NCBI GenBank assembly: GCA_947169265.1
Contig: CAMVPC010000003.1
Coordinates: forward strand, 55,825 to 119,824
Direction: 5' to 3'
Origin: an uncultured Prevotellaceae bacterium
GTDB taxonomy: Bacteria; Bacteroidota; Bacteroidia; Bacteroidales; Muribaculaceae
DNA length: 64,000 bases
Made by a program: the position numbers and the translations under genes. The notes under the pieces are model-generated. The model was not told where the DNA came from. It did no database searches and was given only the letters and a program-made list of their open reading frames with translations. Positions 18,101 through 27,659 of the stretch are shown piece after piece. Position 1 is the stretch's first letter. Every line of letters begins with the position of its first letter.

Positions 18101-18531
18101 CCATCATAAATAAATTCATTACCGCATGTAATGGTCATTGTATTGCTGCCTGTTGGCAGATTGCCGGTAAATACCATGGTCATGCCCGCACGATTACTGG
18201 CCATCGCGTCCAATGTGGTATTAATCGTGGAAGCGTTCGTGTTTCCTAAACTGACAGCAACAGTGCTGGTTCCTAATCGAGAACTGATGCTCGCGGTGGC
18301 GTAAAAAGTAATTGATGTGATTTTAGAACCGACTGGGATATCATTGAGCAAAGTAGATGAATATATCATCTGACAAGCTGCTCCAGTGGAACTCCAACTA
18401 TTGCCATAAACGGGCACATAGTTGTTTGTTTTGGTGCCGTCGGCGACGGTAAGGGTTTCGGCTATTGCTGCCGGCGGTGAGGCGAAGAATGCCAGCAGAA
18501 AGCACATGAAAAACAGATAGATTTTTTTCAT
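12124..18531 (-). CDS. Giant secreted multidomain surface protein with T9SS-type tail
   Basis: A 2135-residue exported protein. The signal peptide is MKKIYLFFMCFLLAFFASPP with AIA following. The first half alternates three similar beta-sandwich blocks (each with 'Y-P-x-Y-G...Q-M-[IL]-Y' and 'FLP[KQ]', near residues 30-200, 305-475 and 780-950) with HYDIN/ASH-like Ig domains ('SFGTIMINSGKTLDVTVKNT' style, 'TGTLTVN' ends). The middle and C-terminal halves are Fn3-like with no enzyme motif seen. The end, with VKYYNAQGMES, then FQGVNI and TRKVLR, is the short T9SS-associated tail typical of Muribaculaceae/Prevotella surface proteins. It is probably an adhesin or glycan-facing protein; the ligand is unknown. 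It is monocistronic, with its own promoter and terminator. Confidence 0.8.
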   Translation of the reverse strand: MKKIYLFFMCFLLAFFASPPAAIAETLTVADGTKTNNYVPVYGNSWSSTGAACQMIYSSTLLNDIPVGSKITSITFYATASISSRLGTSTVAVSLGNTNASTINTTLDAMASNRAGMTMVFTGNLPTGSNTMTITCGNEFIYDGSNLIVDLLVTSGSGSYAQSWYGVDATDKTSVETTGSYVYSESFLPKMTINYELGTLQDYAAKITPSEEDGLSFGTIMINSGKTLDVTVKNTGANAFTPAASIAGTGFSTAFTGTELASGQTATIPVVFSPTAIGDYTGTLTVNCGDAGTFNLPLTGSSAYEKTVCDETSTSDYLPIYGYYYDEKQINQMIYPSSMLEDMVGKKIKSLTFYTSNEYFKDGKYNVSIGTTTQSVFATTPTRLTGLTLVASDLVAVAGAKEITITFDEPFVYSGNNLVIDFEVTTAGSYGSSRTYFYGANQESATSFHSYGSSINANGVYNTSANTRNFLPKVKFGLEDNDGPLTPVITANPTAVSGLEAMVGGTPATAMVTVTGANLTGDIAAAIVEENSPFSITPATIAQTNGAATGTITVTYTPTAAGTHTGTLRLTSADATSVDVALSGTATLPPTPTITTSVDALTINAFVGETATATFTVTGANIEGDITVAAGEGFTVSPATIAAADAANGVNVTVTYAPQAAGNATGTITLTSANAETVNVAVNATAVVPVVSGTVTPASLTFSCQEGQSTTGTLTVENTGNRAFTPAFSGIEAPFSIEAATEVAAGSSTAFTVTYAPEAVGTHTGTLTVTINGEATTVTLNGTALEAPEGGELTVAESTSTNDANLSSIAPIYGGKYNTTGRVQMLYPASLITDLVGKQITKVTFRHKGAVYFSGGTVEVSIGETENANLQSGLVDESTLTAVATVSPIGKAFNSEYYLTFEFTKPYVYNGGNLVIQTNVTTKGNEARSRFYGQTTSQLGLGNNLTTLATSYTAQSGNGYSTTFLPQATFTYETARGVVLVSPDNGVLNFDRVSVKGHKTLNVTVKNLNAVAVVPTFSELSYPYSVASAPASIGANEEGTIAITMAPNNDTESVEYNNVTLTMSFSDGGSLPITLNGTSHVNEPTMTTDDFAAIEYTWEDEEGTHTSNLAEVATEPAQMVALMREVYTNRNIPGNWYRGYTSAGVPDREVAYPAIGTIVYGTDGYDYADSYGWNIGFSENVSEHIVANSLYPQYRYFNPDEYKPLKEGITLLLVEMNDNNVHDDGTWDEVVASISNNKPATHEALCNLFGTVFKSVRVITESRRMGAGEEAGTIFKLDADKLNRFFLLAKGRLRMFSLDVDRITGSFIDASSTSNGYRETEEMGPFYQMFEQLSPVDLGDVAEITDVYQDLVDMKTFVIEHDCQSIPFVSSSGVVGHEFNMYGKDSKTDDCQDVRDLMITIPERRMQWWSEGAGKSNSRDGIQTENDQNDMYQNYNKQYAPKMGLFVIKQYDIEGEKQENANVYDLHLSWTSNLLEFLPTGYGMYTLYRVVTNADGTKTYVKVTDNLDPNTYSYVDHIEMLETGQVVTYVVQGQDKEQFLSLQLSNEESFVIPGLDRAEQLRIELNSDYYYSRYDAATKTNNYSNSLIANNTVGTNVKANYLRVWQEGSDVGMFKFWRATLKTVDGQEVVDKENAVNFANCKVTAFDATTGGTLAYEAGDDQTDFSGKPYGAGYHANAATSTISIDENGNVVFDGLKLYDNFSVSVEDNTHPSVYVYYVTLQTAVPFNLNDEGTETSDMATSNTVSVPVYKTEMAMNPLTAQDVEDDVTHQIPASTDFNLQARYSGKSEILAYYIYRWADKKTAAEQRSIYEDDGADASPQGQAGNQGEYYTVAMNADYTDRTENFTMDAEGNHNDVTALFKDNFMVKEAQNGDTYTYAPVVELFAPAAAVNPTDNTDRKDYNTYGGPQQMTAGGVLEVNVEPMRSEYTWTANGKTYAYYNVFLDVNTLDLPEGYEVAKVRAWRKIAPQYLGEQEPGGKVPDYTHRLNLDVNGEYKFVDKEACQQGEALGNELVGSAGQHIYSGTFGALKLEAGEEIPMDFVVRVYFTKSASQGQGAPMLKAESNQPYYIAEYTVSDKLTSNVVTGIIGIDGAAHITGVKYYNAQGMESATPFQGVNIEVITYDDGTRSTRKVLR

Positions 18532-18620
18532 AAGCTATTCAAGATAAAAATGGTTAGAAATAATTTATAAATATTCAGGAATTAGTCAACAGGGTGGTTA
18601 GAATCTTGAGCTAATTGAAA

Positions 18621-18652
18621 CAAATATAGGCATTTTCGATTATATTTACAAG
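18621..18652 (-). promoter_or_regulatory. Promoter of the giant surface protein gene
   Basis: The minus strand reads CTTG (18649-18652), a 20-base spacer and TATATTTG (18621-18628); transcription would start about 80 bases before the ATG at 18531. Confidence 0.55.
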
Positions 18653-18942
18653 AATTTTCCGGGAAATTTTCTCAATAGTTTTAAATGCTCCGTAAAACCA
18701 CGAATTTCGATAATACTTTTCATGGAAATGAGGGCTAAAAGAGAAAAATTGTTTGTTCCTGTAGTGCGGCTTTCGGGGCCTCGAGAGTCCCGCTTGCTAT
18801 ACAAAAAAAGTGGAAAAATATACTTTTCGGGTAGGTGATGAGGCTTCGTCACGGCGCGCGCCCCGGTGGCGTGACCTCGCCGGCGGAGCGGGCCGACGGG
18901 GGGTGATTCGCGCATGGTCGGGCGATGCCGCGGACCGAAAAA

Positions 18943-18974
18943 TTTGCAAGGCCCGCGGGAAATGTGTAACTTTG
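18943..18974 (+). promoter_or_regulatory. dnaX promoter
   Basis: TTTG (18943-18946), a 20-base spacer and TAACTTTG (18967-18974). The predicted start of transcription near 18981 rules out the GTG at 18976 and supports the ATG at 19012 as the dnaX start. Confidence 0.75.
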
Positions 18975-19011
18975 TGTGCTGAACGTTAACGTAGATAATT
19001 TCATTATTCCA

Positions 19012-20736
19012 ATGAGCGAAAAATATATCGTGTCGGCACGCAAATACAGGCCGGCGACTTTCGACACCGTGGTGGGGCAACGCGCGCTCACCCACACCCT
19101 CAAGACGGCCATCGCCAGCCAGCGATTGGCTCATGCCTACCTGTTCTGCGGGCCCCGCGGCGTGGGTAAGACGACGTGCGCGCGCATCTTTGCCAAGGCC
19201 ATCAACTGCCAGCACCCCAAGGGCGACGGCGAGCCTTGCAACGAGTGCGAGTCGTGCGCGGCTTTCAACGAGCAGCGCAGCTACAACATCATGGAGCTTG
19301 ACGCGGCGAGCAACAACAGCGTGGAGGATATCCACACGGTCATCAAGCAGGTGCAGATTCCGCCGCAGGTGGGACGCTATCGCGTGTTTATCATCGACGA
19401 GGTGCACATGCTGTCGAACGCGGCGTTCAACGCCTTCCTCAAGACGCTCGAGGAGCCGCCGGAGTACGCCATTTTCATCCTCGCGACGACCGAGAAGCAA
19501 AAGATTATCCCCACCATCCTGTCGCGGTGCCAAATCTATGACTTCGCGCGTATCACCGTCCCCGACATCGTTGAGCAACTCGAGCGCGTGGCCGCCGACC
19601 AGGGAATCGAGGCCGAGGGCGCGGCGCTCAATGTGATAGCGCAAAAGGCCGACGGCGCCATGCGCGACGCCCTGTCGATCTTCGACCAGGTGGCGGCGTC
19701 GAGCGGCGGCCACATTACTTACCAGAGCGCGCTCGATAACCTCAACGTGCTCGACCACGACTACTACTTCCGCCTCGACGACACGTTCCTCACGGGCGAC
19801 GTGCCCCAGGCCCTGCTCATCTACAAGGAGATACGCGACAAGGGCTTCGACTCGCAGTTCTTTATCAACGGCCTGGCACAGCACCTGCGCGACCTCATGG
19901 TGGCCCTCACACCGGCTACCGCCGTGTTGCTCGAGATGAACGACGACGTGGCCCGCCGCCATGTGGAGCAGGCCAAGCGGTTTGCGCCGGCGTTCTACTA
20001 TCGCGCGCTGGACCTGTGCAACACGTGTGACCTCAATTATCGCACCGCCACCAATAAGCAGTTCCTCGTCGAACTCACCCTCATCAAGCTGTGTCAGCTC
20101 CTCTCCCCCACCCCACTGCAGCAGTCGCAGCAGCCGGCCTTGAAAAAAGTGACACCGGCACAGCAACCGGCCCAGCAACCGGCCCAGCCGCAAGTGCAGC
20201 CGCAACCTGCCGCCCGGCCGCAACCTGCGCCGCCGGCACCGGTCGCCGCGTCACCGGCTACGCCATCGGCGACGGGAGCTGCGCCGCGTCCCGTGTCGCG
20301 CATCATGGTGAATCGGCAGCCTGCCGCCGCGCCAGCGCCGGCGGCGGCACAACAACCCCCGGCGACGACGCGCCGCACGGCGTTTACCGCCGACGACTTG
20401 AACCGCGCCTGGCAAAAGTATATCGACACCCACCCGCGCGAGCAGCTGTTGCTCTCGTGCCTGCGCAATAGCCAGCCCGAACGCCTCGACGACGTCACTT
20501 ATCGCGCTAAAGTGGAAAGCCAGGCACAGGTGCAGGTCATGGAGACCCACATGACGTCGCTGCTCGCTTTCCTGCGTAATGAGGTGGACAACGACATGCT
20601 GTCGCTCGTGGTGAAAATAAACGAGGGTGCCCCCAAGCCGGTAGCGATGACCGACCGCGAGATTGTCGAGGACCTGATGCGGCGCAACCCCGAGTTCGCC
20701 TCCATGGTCAAGGACCTGGATCTCACGCTCAATTGA
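19012..20736 (+). CDS. dnaX: DNA polymerase III subunit gamma/tau
   Basis: AAA+ ATPase of the clamp loader that places the sliding clamp on DNA. The 574-residue protein starts MSEKYIVSARKYRPATFDTV. Walker A is GPRGVGKTT near 47-55, followed by the zinc-site cysteines (CQHPKGDGEPCNECESC), Walker B IDEVHMLS near 120-128 and the sensor ATTEKQKIIPTILSRC. The C-terminal third starts with a Gln/Pro/Ala-rich linker (about 370-460) and ends in a small folded tail, likely the polymerase-contacting part. No frameshift heptamer for a short gamma form was identified. Confidence 0.95.
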   Translation: MSEKYIVSARKYRPATFDTVVGQRALTHTLKTAIASQRLAHAYLFCGPRGVGKTTCARIFAKAINCQHPKGDGEPCNECESCAAFNEQRSYNIMELDAASNNSVEDIHTVIKQVQIPPQVGRYRVFIIDEVHMLSNAAFNAFLKTLEEPPEYAIFILATTEKQKIIPTILSRCQIYDFARITVPDIVEQLERVAADQGIEAEGAALNVIAQKADGAMRDALSIFDQVAASSGGHITYQSALDNLNVLDHDYYFRLDDTFLTGDVPQALLIYKEIRDKGFDSQFFINGLAQHLRDLMVALTPATAVLLEMNDDVARRHVEQAKRFAPAFYYRALDLCNTCDLNYRTATNKQFLVELTLIKLCQLLSPTPLQQSQQPALKKVTPAQQPAQQPAQPQVQPQPAARPQPAPPAPVAASPATPSATGAAPRPVSRIMVNRQPAAAPAPAAAQQPPATTRRTAFTADDLNRAWQKYIDTHPREQLLLSCLRNSQPERLDDVTYRAKVESQAQVQVMETHMTSLLAFLRNEVDNDMLSLVVKINEGAPKPVAMTDREIVEDLMRRNPEFASMVKDLDLTLN

Positions 20737-20752
20737 GTGGCGCGCTCATTCG

Positions 20753-22213
20753 TCACTCGTTGCTTGTGGCAAGCAACGCGCGCGGCGTGTTGACAAGGTA
20801 CACGTGACGGCGCGCACGTGTGAGCGCGGTGTAGAGCCAGCGCAGGAAATCGAGTTGCTCGAAGGCGTCGGGCATGATTGACCCCATGTCGATGAACACG
20901 TTTTGCCACTGGCCGCCCTGCGCCTTGTGGCAGGTGATGCAATAAGCGAATTTCACCTGTAGCGCGTTGAAGTAAGGGTCGGCCTTGAGTTGGGTGAAGC
21001 GGTGGCGGCGGTCGCCCTCGAGGGTGGCCATGACGCCATTGAAGAGACCGTCGGTTTGTTCGCGCGTGAGTGCCGGCGTATCGCTGAAGAGGCTGTCGAG
21101 GATGATTTTCACGTCGAGCTCGAGCCCGTCGCGGTCGGTGAGGCGGATGGTGGCGTTGACAAATCGCAGCCCGTAGAGGCGCTCTTCCTCGCCCCAGATG
21201 CGCAGCACTTCCACGCGGTCGCCGTTGGCGATGAAATCGACTTCCTTGCTGTCGGCGGCCCAGTAGTAGTTGTTCTTGGCCACCAGCAGCAGGTCGCCCA
21301 CGGCAAGTTCTTCCTCGCGATAGAGAATTTGGTTGCGCACACCTGCGTTGAACAGCGTGGCGCGGCGGTTGCTGCGCGTCACGATAATCGTCTCGTCGAG
21401 CCCGCCGGTGTCGTAGCTGTCGCTAATGGCCTCCAGCAGGAATTCACCCGTGATGCTCTCGATGTCGTCGCGGCCTTCCACCTCGAGGCGCGGCGACACA
21501 AGCATGCCGCTGTCGATGATGTCGCGCACCAGCGTGGCGTTGTGAAGGATGCCGCTGCCGGCGGCTTGACGCGCGATGCGACGCAGCCGCAAGTCGTAGA
21601 TGGTGAGGTTGTAGCCGCCCAGCACGTGCGTGCTCAATGCCGGACTTTCGAGTTGTCCCACAGGCGGTAGCTGCGCGGTGTCGCCCATGAGCATGAGTCG
21701 GCACCCGTCGCCCGAATAGACGTAGGTGACGAGGTCGTCGAGTAGGCGGCCCGACCCGAAGGTGGCGCCGGCCTCGCCCGGCGAGTTGGCTATCATCGAG
21801 GCCTCGTCGACGATAAAAAGGGTGTGGGTGTGCTTGTTTTCGGCCAGCGAAAACCCCTCGCCCTGATAGCTGTCCTGGCGATAGATGCGGCGATGTATCG
21901 TGTAGGCCTGGTGGCCGGCATACTCGCTGAAAACCTGTGCCGCGCGGCCTGTGGGGGCCAGTAGCACGGTTTTCATGTGCAGCCCCATGAGGGCACGCAC
22001 CAGGGCGCCCGCCAGCGACGTCTTCCCCGTGCCGGCATAGCCGTTGAGCACGAAAGCGCTGCGCGTGGCGCCCCGAAAGAGGAAATGGGCAAATGCCGCT
22101 ATTACTTGTTCCTGTCCCTCGTTTGGGCTATAGGGCAACGCCTCAAGCACCAGCTCGAAGAAGGGCTGTGCCCGGGTGTCGCGCCGCAGCTCGTCGGGGG
22201 GCGGGAGGTTCAT
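20753..22213 (-). CDS. RecD-like ATP-dependent DNA helicase
   Basis: A 486-residue superfamily-1 helicase. Walker A is GYAGTGKTS near 59-67, the next motif is APTGRAAQVFSE, Walker B IVDEASMI and motif III LMLMGDTAQLPPVG. The C-terminal UvrD/RecD motifs are ITCHKAQGGQW and LYTALTRARRHVYLV. The DEAS box and the 'HKAQG' motif point to the RecD/exonuclease V alpha group, but it is shorter than RecD2 and no recBC partners are nearby, so it is a stand-alone helicase of unknown repair role. The threonine dehydrogenase gene ends 2 bases upstream, suggesting co-transcription. Confidence 0.85.
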   Translation of the reverse strand: MNLPPPDELRRDTRAQPFFELVLEALPYSPNEGQEQVIAAFAHFLFRGATRSAFVLNGYAGTGKTSLAGALVRALMGLHMKTVLLAPTGRAAQVFSEYAGHQAYTIHRRIYRQDSYQGEGFSLAENKHTHTLFIVDEASMIANSPGEAGATFGSGRLLDDLVTYVYSGDGCRLMLMGDTAQLPPVGQLESPALSTHVLGGYNLTIYDLRLRRIARQAAGSGILHNATLVRDIIDSGMLVSPRLEVEGRDDIESITGEFLLEAISDSYDTGGLDETIIVTRSNRRATLFNAGVRNQILYREEELAVGDLLLVAKNNYYWAADSKEVDFIANGDRVEVLRIWGEEERLYGLRFVNATIRLTDRDGLELDVKIILDSLFSDTPALTREQTDGLFNGVMATLEGDRRHRFTQLKADPYFNALQVKFAYCITCHKAQGGQWQNVFIDMGSIMPDAFEQLDFLRWLYTALTRARRHVYLVNTPRALLATSNE

Positions 22214-22215
22214 TG

Positions 22216-23187
22216 TCAGGCCTTGTGGTCTTCGGCGGCAAATTTGATGCGCAGTTGCTCGAGCATGTGGCGCGTCATCGCGTCGAGGTCATACTCCGGC
22301 TTCCATCCCCACTCGATGCGGGCGCAGGTGTCGTCGAGGCTGTTAGGCCACGATTCGGCGATACCCTGCCTGAGCTCGTCGATGTCGTAAATCATCTCGA
22401 AATCAGGCACATACTTCTTGATGTTGCGGTACAGGATTTCGGGGTCGAAGCTCATCGAGGCGATGTTGAACGAGTTGCGGTGGTGCAGCTTCGTCGGGTC
22501 GGCTTCCATGATTTCGATGGCGGCGCGCAACGCGTCGGGCATATACATCATGTCCATGAACGTGCCGCCCTTGATGGGACAACGGAATTTCTCGCCACGA
22601 ACCGCGCTGTAGTAGATGTCGACGGCATAGTCGGTGGTGCCGCCGCCCGGAGGCGTCACGTAGGAGATGAGGCCCGGGAAACGCACCGAGCGCGTGTCGA
22701 CGCCATAGCGCATGAAATAGTAGTTGCTCAGCAACTCGCCCGTCACCTTGGTCACGCCATAGATGGTGCGCGGCTGTTGGATGGTGTCTTGCGGGGTGCC
22801 GTCCTTGGGCGCGTTAGGCCCAAAGGAGCCTATCGAGCTGGGGGTGAACACGGCGCAACCGTGCTCGCGCGCCACCTCGAGCACGTTGAGCAATCCGTCG
22901 ATGCCTATGTGCCAGGCCAGCAACGGCTTGCGCTCGGCCACGGCGCTCAGCAGTGCCGCAAGGTTGTAGATGGCGTCAATGTCGTAGCGTTTCACGACGT
23001 CGGCAATCTGTTGGGCGTTAGTGATGTCGACCACCTCTTTTGGGCCGCTTTCGGCAAGTTCTCCCTTGGGTTCAGCGCCGGGGATATAGCCTGCCACCAC
23101 GTCGCCGGCATTATATTCGCGACGCAGTTTCATGGTTAGCTCCGAGCCAATTTGGCCGGTTGAGCCAATGACTAATATCTTCTTCAT
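22216..23187 (-). CDS. L-threonine 3-dehydrogenase, SDR (epimerase-like) type
   Basis: A 323-residue NAD-dependent short-chain dehydrogenase. The Rossmann loop is IGSTGQIGSELT at 7-18, followed by 'NLAALLSAVAE' and Ser in FTPSSIGSFG, with the catalytic Tyr-x-x-x-Lys in IYGVTKVTGE. 'GTTDYAVDIYY' and 'MPDALRAAIEIM' match the SDR-type threonine dehydrogenases that oxidise threonine to 2-amino-3-ketobutyrate, rather than UDP-glucose epimerases. The usual partner, KBL ligase, is not in the window. It is first in a two-gene unit with the helicase. Confidence 0.8.
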   Translation of the reverse strand: MKKILVIGSTGQIGSELTMKLRREYNAGDVVAGYIPGAEPKGELAESGPKEVVDITNAQQIADVVKRYDIDAIYNLAALLSAVAERKPLLAWHIGIDGLLNVLEVAREHGCAVFTPSSIGSFGPNAPKDGTPQDTIQQPRTIYGVTKVTGELLSNYYFMRYGVDTRSVRFPGLISYVTPPGGGTTDYAVDIYYSAVRGEKFRCPIKGGTFMDMMYMPDALRAAIEIMEADPTKLHHRNSFNIASMSFDPEILYRNIKKYVPDFEMIYDIDELRQGIAESWPNSLDDTCARIEWGWKPEYDLDAMTRHMLEQLRIKFAAEDHKA

Positions 23188-23222
23188 TTGTTAATAATAA
23201 AAAGGCTATGTTAATGAGATTG

Positions 23223-23253
23223 CAAATGTAGACAAAAAAAACGAAACCACAAA
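23223..23253 (-). promoter_or_regulatory. Promoter of the threonine dehydrogenase-helicase unit
   Basis: The minus strand reads TTTG (23250-23253), a 19-base spacer and TACATTTG (23223-23230), about 36 bases before the ATG at 23187. Confidence 0.7.
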
Positions 23254-23296
23254 GAATAGTGGAATTTTTGCTCATTGTTTTGTGTGGAATGGCGTC

Positions 23297-23390
23297 GGGA
23301 GAGTGGACGCTCTCCCCCACCCCACGGCGCTTTTCGCGGGCTAAAGCGCGATGGCGCGCCGCCGCTTTTTCGCGACTTTGGCGCGCCATC
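23297..23390 (-). terminator. Inverted repeats after the SPFH gene
   Basis: Two stems: GGGAGAG/CTCTCCC (23297-23316, loop 6) and GATGGCGCGCC/GGCGCGCCATC (23350-23390, 11 perfect pairs, loop 19). Both lie downstream of the SPFH stop codon on the minus strand and upstream of the threonine dehydrogenase promoter. No long T-run follows, so termination is plausible but not certain. Confidence 0.45.
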
Positions 23391-23424
23391 GGCAGTGTGG
23401 CGTTTTGTCTTGGGTGTGGAGGCG

Positions 23425-24378
23425 TTACGAGTCCTTGAAGAGGTCCTTGATGCCACCTATGCTGCCCAGCACGTTGGAGGCCTCATAGGGCAGGTAAACG
23501 GTTTTGTTGTTTTGCCCCGAGGCGATGGCCTGCAGCGTTTCGATGTACTTTTGGGCGATGAGGTAGTTAGCGGGATTGGTGCTCTTGCCCACAGCCTCGG
23601 TGACCTTCTCGATGGCGATGGCTTCGGCCTCGGCGCGGCGTATGCGTGCCTGTGCCTCACCCTCGGCGCGCAGGATGGATTGCTGTTTCTGGGCCTCGGC
23701 GCGGTTGATAGTCGAGGTCTTCTCGCCCTCGCTCTGGAGGATGACGGCGGCCTTTTGTCCCTCGCTGGTGAGGATGGTGGCGCGCTTGTTGCGCTCGGCC
23801 TGCATCTGCTTCTCCATGGCTTGCAGCACGCTCACGGGCGGCGTGATGTCCTGCAACTCTACGCGGTTGACCTTGATGCCCCACTTGTTGGTGGCGTCGT
23901 CGAGCACATCGCGCAGCTTGCTGTTGATGGTGTCGCGCGAGGTGAGTGTCTCGTCGAGCTCAAGTTCGCCGATGATGTTACGCAAGGTGGTTTGCGTGAG
24001 CTTCTCGATGGCGTTGGGTAGGTTGTCGATTTCGTAGACGGCCTTGAATGGGTCAACGATTTGGAAATAGAGCAACGCGTTGATTTGCATGAGGATGTTG
24101 TCCTTGGTAATCACGTTTTGCTTGTCGAAGTCGTACACTTGCTCGCGCAGGTCGATGCGGTAAGTGTAGATGTAGCGTCCGCGCGACATGCTGATGATGT
24201 TCTTGGCGCGGTCGATAAACGGGATGACGAGGTTGATGCCCGGCTTGAGCGTGTCGTGATACTTACCGAGGCGCTCGATGATGCGCGTTTCGCTTTGCGG
24301 GATAATCAAAATACTCTTTTTGAGAAAGATAAGTACCAGCAACACGACGGCACCCAGGATAATGTAAGCGGTGTTCAT
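23425..24378 (-). CDS. SPFH/band 7 membrane protein (paraslipin/QmcA type)
   Basis: A 317-residue protein with one N-terminal membrane helix (residues 4-25). The SPFH domain follows (ETRIIERLGKYHDTLKPGIN, then 'ITKDNILMQINALLYFQIVDP'). A long Ala/Glu-rich coiled coil spans about 185-275 (AEAQKQQSILRAEGEAQARI). Such proteins form large membrane microdomain cages. The upstream gene encodes an NfeD protein, its usual partner, which supports the assignment. Confidence 0.88.
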   Translation of the reverse strand: MNTAYIILGAVVLLVLIFLKKSILIIPQSETRIIERLGKYHDTLKPGINLVIPFIDRAKNIISMSRGRYIYTYRIDLREQVYDFDKQNVITKDNILMQINALLYFQIVDPFKAVYEIDNLPNAIEKLTQTTLRNIIGELELDETLTSRDTINSKLRDVLDDATNKWGIKVNRVELQDITPPVSVLQAMEKQMQAERNKRATILTSEGQKAAVILQSEGEKTSTINRAEAQKQQSILRAEGEAQARIRRAEAEAIAIEKVTEAVGKSTNPANYLIAQKYIETLQAIASGQNNKTVYLPYEASNVLGSIGGIKDLFKDS

Positions 24379-24441
24379 AAGTGTGATTTGTTTTTTAAGT
24401 GTGGATTATGAAATGTTGTTTTGAGACTTAAACAGGGGCGG

Positions 24442-24897
24442 TCATTCCATCGGCTCGACGGTGAGGATGATGCTCTCGCGGCCCGTGACGCGCACTTTGG
24501 TGCCGGTGGCGATGTCGGCCGGCGACGGGCTCACGGCCTTCCAGTCGTCGCCGTCGATGGCCACGCGGCCGTGGCGGCCGGCCACGATGGTCTGGCTCAC
24601 GATACCTTCGCGTCCCAGCAGGGCGTCGGCGTTGCTGGCGCGCTCCTTGTCGTCTTTGTGTAGTTTCCTCACCAGGGGCGGCCTCACGAAGAACAGACAC
24701 AGCACGCTGGCGAGCGCGAAGACCGCCACTTGCATGGTAAACGACACGCCGTCGAAGAGCGACAGCACAATGGTGAGTGCGGCACCTATCGAGAAGCACA
24801 GCACATACAGGTCGCCCGAAGAAAGCTCGATAATCAGGCACAGGATGCTCACGAGGAGCCAGAATTGCCACAAATGGGCGGTGAAGTATTCAATCAT
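24442..24897 (-). CDS. NfeD family membrane protein
   Basis: A 151-residue protein with three to four hydrophobic segments (about 8-30, 33-50 and 55-72). A C-terminal OB-fold follows (LLGREGIVSQTIVAGRHGRV ... GTKVRVTGRES), as in short NfeD1b-type proteins that accompany SPFH proteins. It lies 63 bases upstream of the SPFH gene in the same direction. The ATG at 24897 is preceded by TAACTTTA (24951-24958, minus), a near-consensus -7 box. Confidence 0.85.
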   Translation of the reverse strand: MIEYFTAHLWQFWLLVSILCLIIELSSGDLYVLCFSIGAALTIVLSLFDGVSFTMQVAVFALASVLCLFFVRPPLVRKLHKDDKERASNADALLGREGIVSQTIVAGRHGRVAIDGDDWKAVSPSPADIATGTKVRVTGRESIILTVEPME

Positions 24898-25304
24898 AGC
24901 GTTTATATTATAATGTGGTTTAATGTGAATGTTCGTTTTCGTGGCGGGTAAAGTTACAAATTATTTTTCACCCTCACAATACTTCCCTGCAAATCTCGTG
25001 CCAAACTTTCAGTAACACTTCCTCGAGGATGGAGGGGGATCCGAAAAAGGAGACATCACCGCATGGGAGACCCGCACGGCTACAAGGCGTGGTGAAATGC
25101 CCGCGAGAGGCCGTTTTTTTCCGAACAAGTGGCCGAGCGGCCGCAAATTTGTGAATCTCAGGAGCGCGAAAATGCCTTAATGCGTTGAGCGACAAATCGA
25201 TGTTTTGAGCGCGTTTTTGAGGCAGAAAAATTAAAATTCCGCCTTTTCTTTGAAAATTTCGCTTTTTGGAGTATCTTTGTAAGTTTGTTGACAGATTACG
25301 ACTC
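24898..25304. other. Strand-switch intergenic region
   Basis: A 407-base gap between divergent genes, at the point where the main gene direction changes. It holds a weak promoter for nfeD on the left and a strong ybeY promoter on the right. I looked for DnaA boxes (TTATNCACA) on both strands and see none. No gene is recognised. Confidence 0.6.
25249..25279 (+). promoter_or_regulatory. ybeY-mnmG operon promoter
   Basis: TTTG (25249-25252), a 19-base spacer and TATCTTTG (25272-25279): a full consensus match. Transcription from about 25286 supports the ATG at 25305 as the ybeY start. Confidence 0.8.
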
Positions 25305-25725
25305 ATGGAGATAAATTTCATTGCCGAGAAGGTGGAAATGCCCAAGCTCGACGAGCCCAAGATTGAAAAATGGATTGGGCGCGTGGCGGCGTGTCATGGC
25401 AAGAGGGTAGGGCGGTTGACCTACGTCTTTTGCGACGACGAGTATATCCTCGACACCAACCGCCGGTTTTTGCAACACGACTATTACACCGACATCATCA
25501 CCTTCGACTACAGCACGAGCCGCCGCATCGCCGGCGACATGGTCATTTCGCTCGATACTGTCGAGAGCAATGCCGTCCTCGTGGGGGCCGATCCTGCTAC
25601 TGAGCTGCACCGCGTCATCATCCACGGTGTGTTGCACCTGTGCGGCATCAACGACAAGGGACCCGGCGAGCGCGAGGTGATGGAGCGACACGAGAACCAA
25701 GCACTTGAACTTTTAAGCGGTATAG

Positions 25726-25736
<11 letters not shown>
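25305..25736 (+). CDS. ybeY: Endoribonuclease YbeY (rRNA maturation)
   Basis: A 143-residue zinc-dependent RNase for 16S rRNA 3'-end processing and ribosome quality control. The signature region is IIHGVLHLCGINDKGPGERE. Its first two histidines match the HGxLHLxGxDH motif, but the third ligand position is Lys rather than His (NDK), a variant I believe occurs in Bacteroidetes homologues. The ATG at 25305 was chosen from the promoter position; the longer frame starts upstream of the transcription start. It overlaps mnmG by 11 bases. Confidence 0.88.
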
Positions 25737-27609
<1,873 letters not shown>

Positions 27610-27612
27610 TTG

Positions 27613-27628
27613 TGTTTCACGTGGAACA
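27613..27628. promoter_or_regulatory. parS-like site 1 (15/16)
   Basis: TGTTTCACGTGGAACA differs at one base from the consensus parS TGTTTCACGTGAAACA. It lies in the 50-base gap between mnmG and apt. ParB is expected to load here for chromosome segregation. parA and parB are not in the window. Confidence 0.85.
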
Positions 27629-27659
27629 TTTATAAAACAATTTATAACAACCTGTTAAA

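Larger units (their letters stand above)
18532..19011. other. Divergent intergenic region, giant gene / dnaX
   Basis: AT-rich on the left with the promoter of the giant gene (18621-18652, minus), and GC-rich from about 18850 with the dnaX promoter (18943-18974, plus). No convincing gene lies within; long minus-strand frames here are low-complexity shadows of dnaX. Confidence 0.6.

Noticed and set aside
18640..20223. Long minus-strand frame over dnaX
   Set aside because: Shadow of dnaX with low-complexity translation; dnaX has a promoter and full motifs.
22216..23187. UDP-glucose 4-epimerase for the NAD-dependent SDR protein
   Set aside because: Active-site context and C-terminal motifs fit SDR-type threonine dehydrogenase better, and no sugar-nucleotide genes are adjacent.
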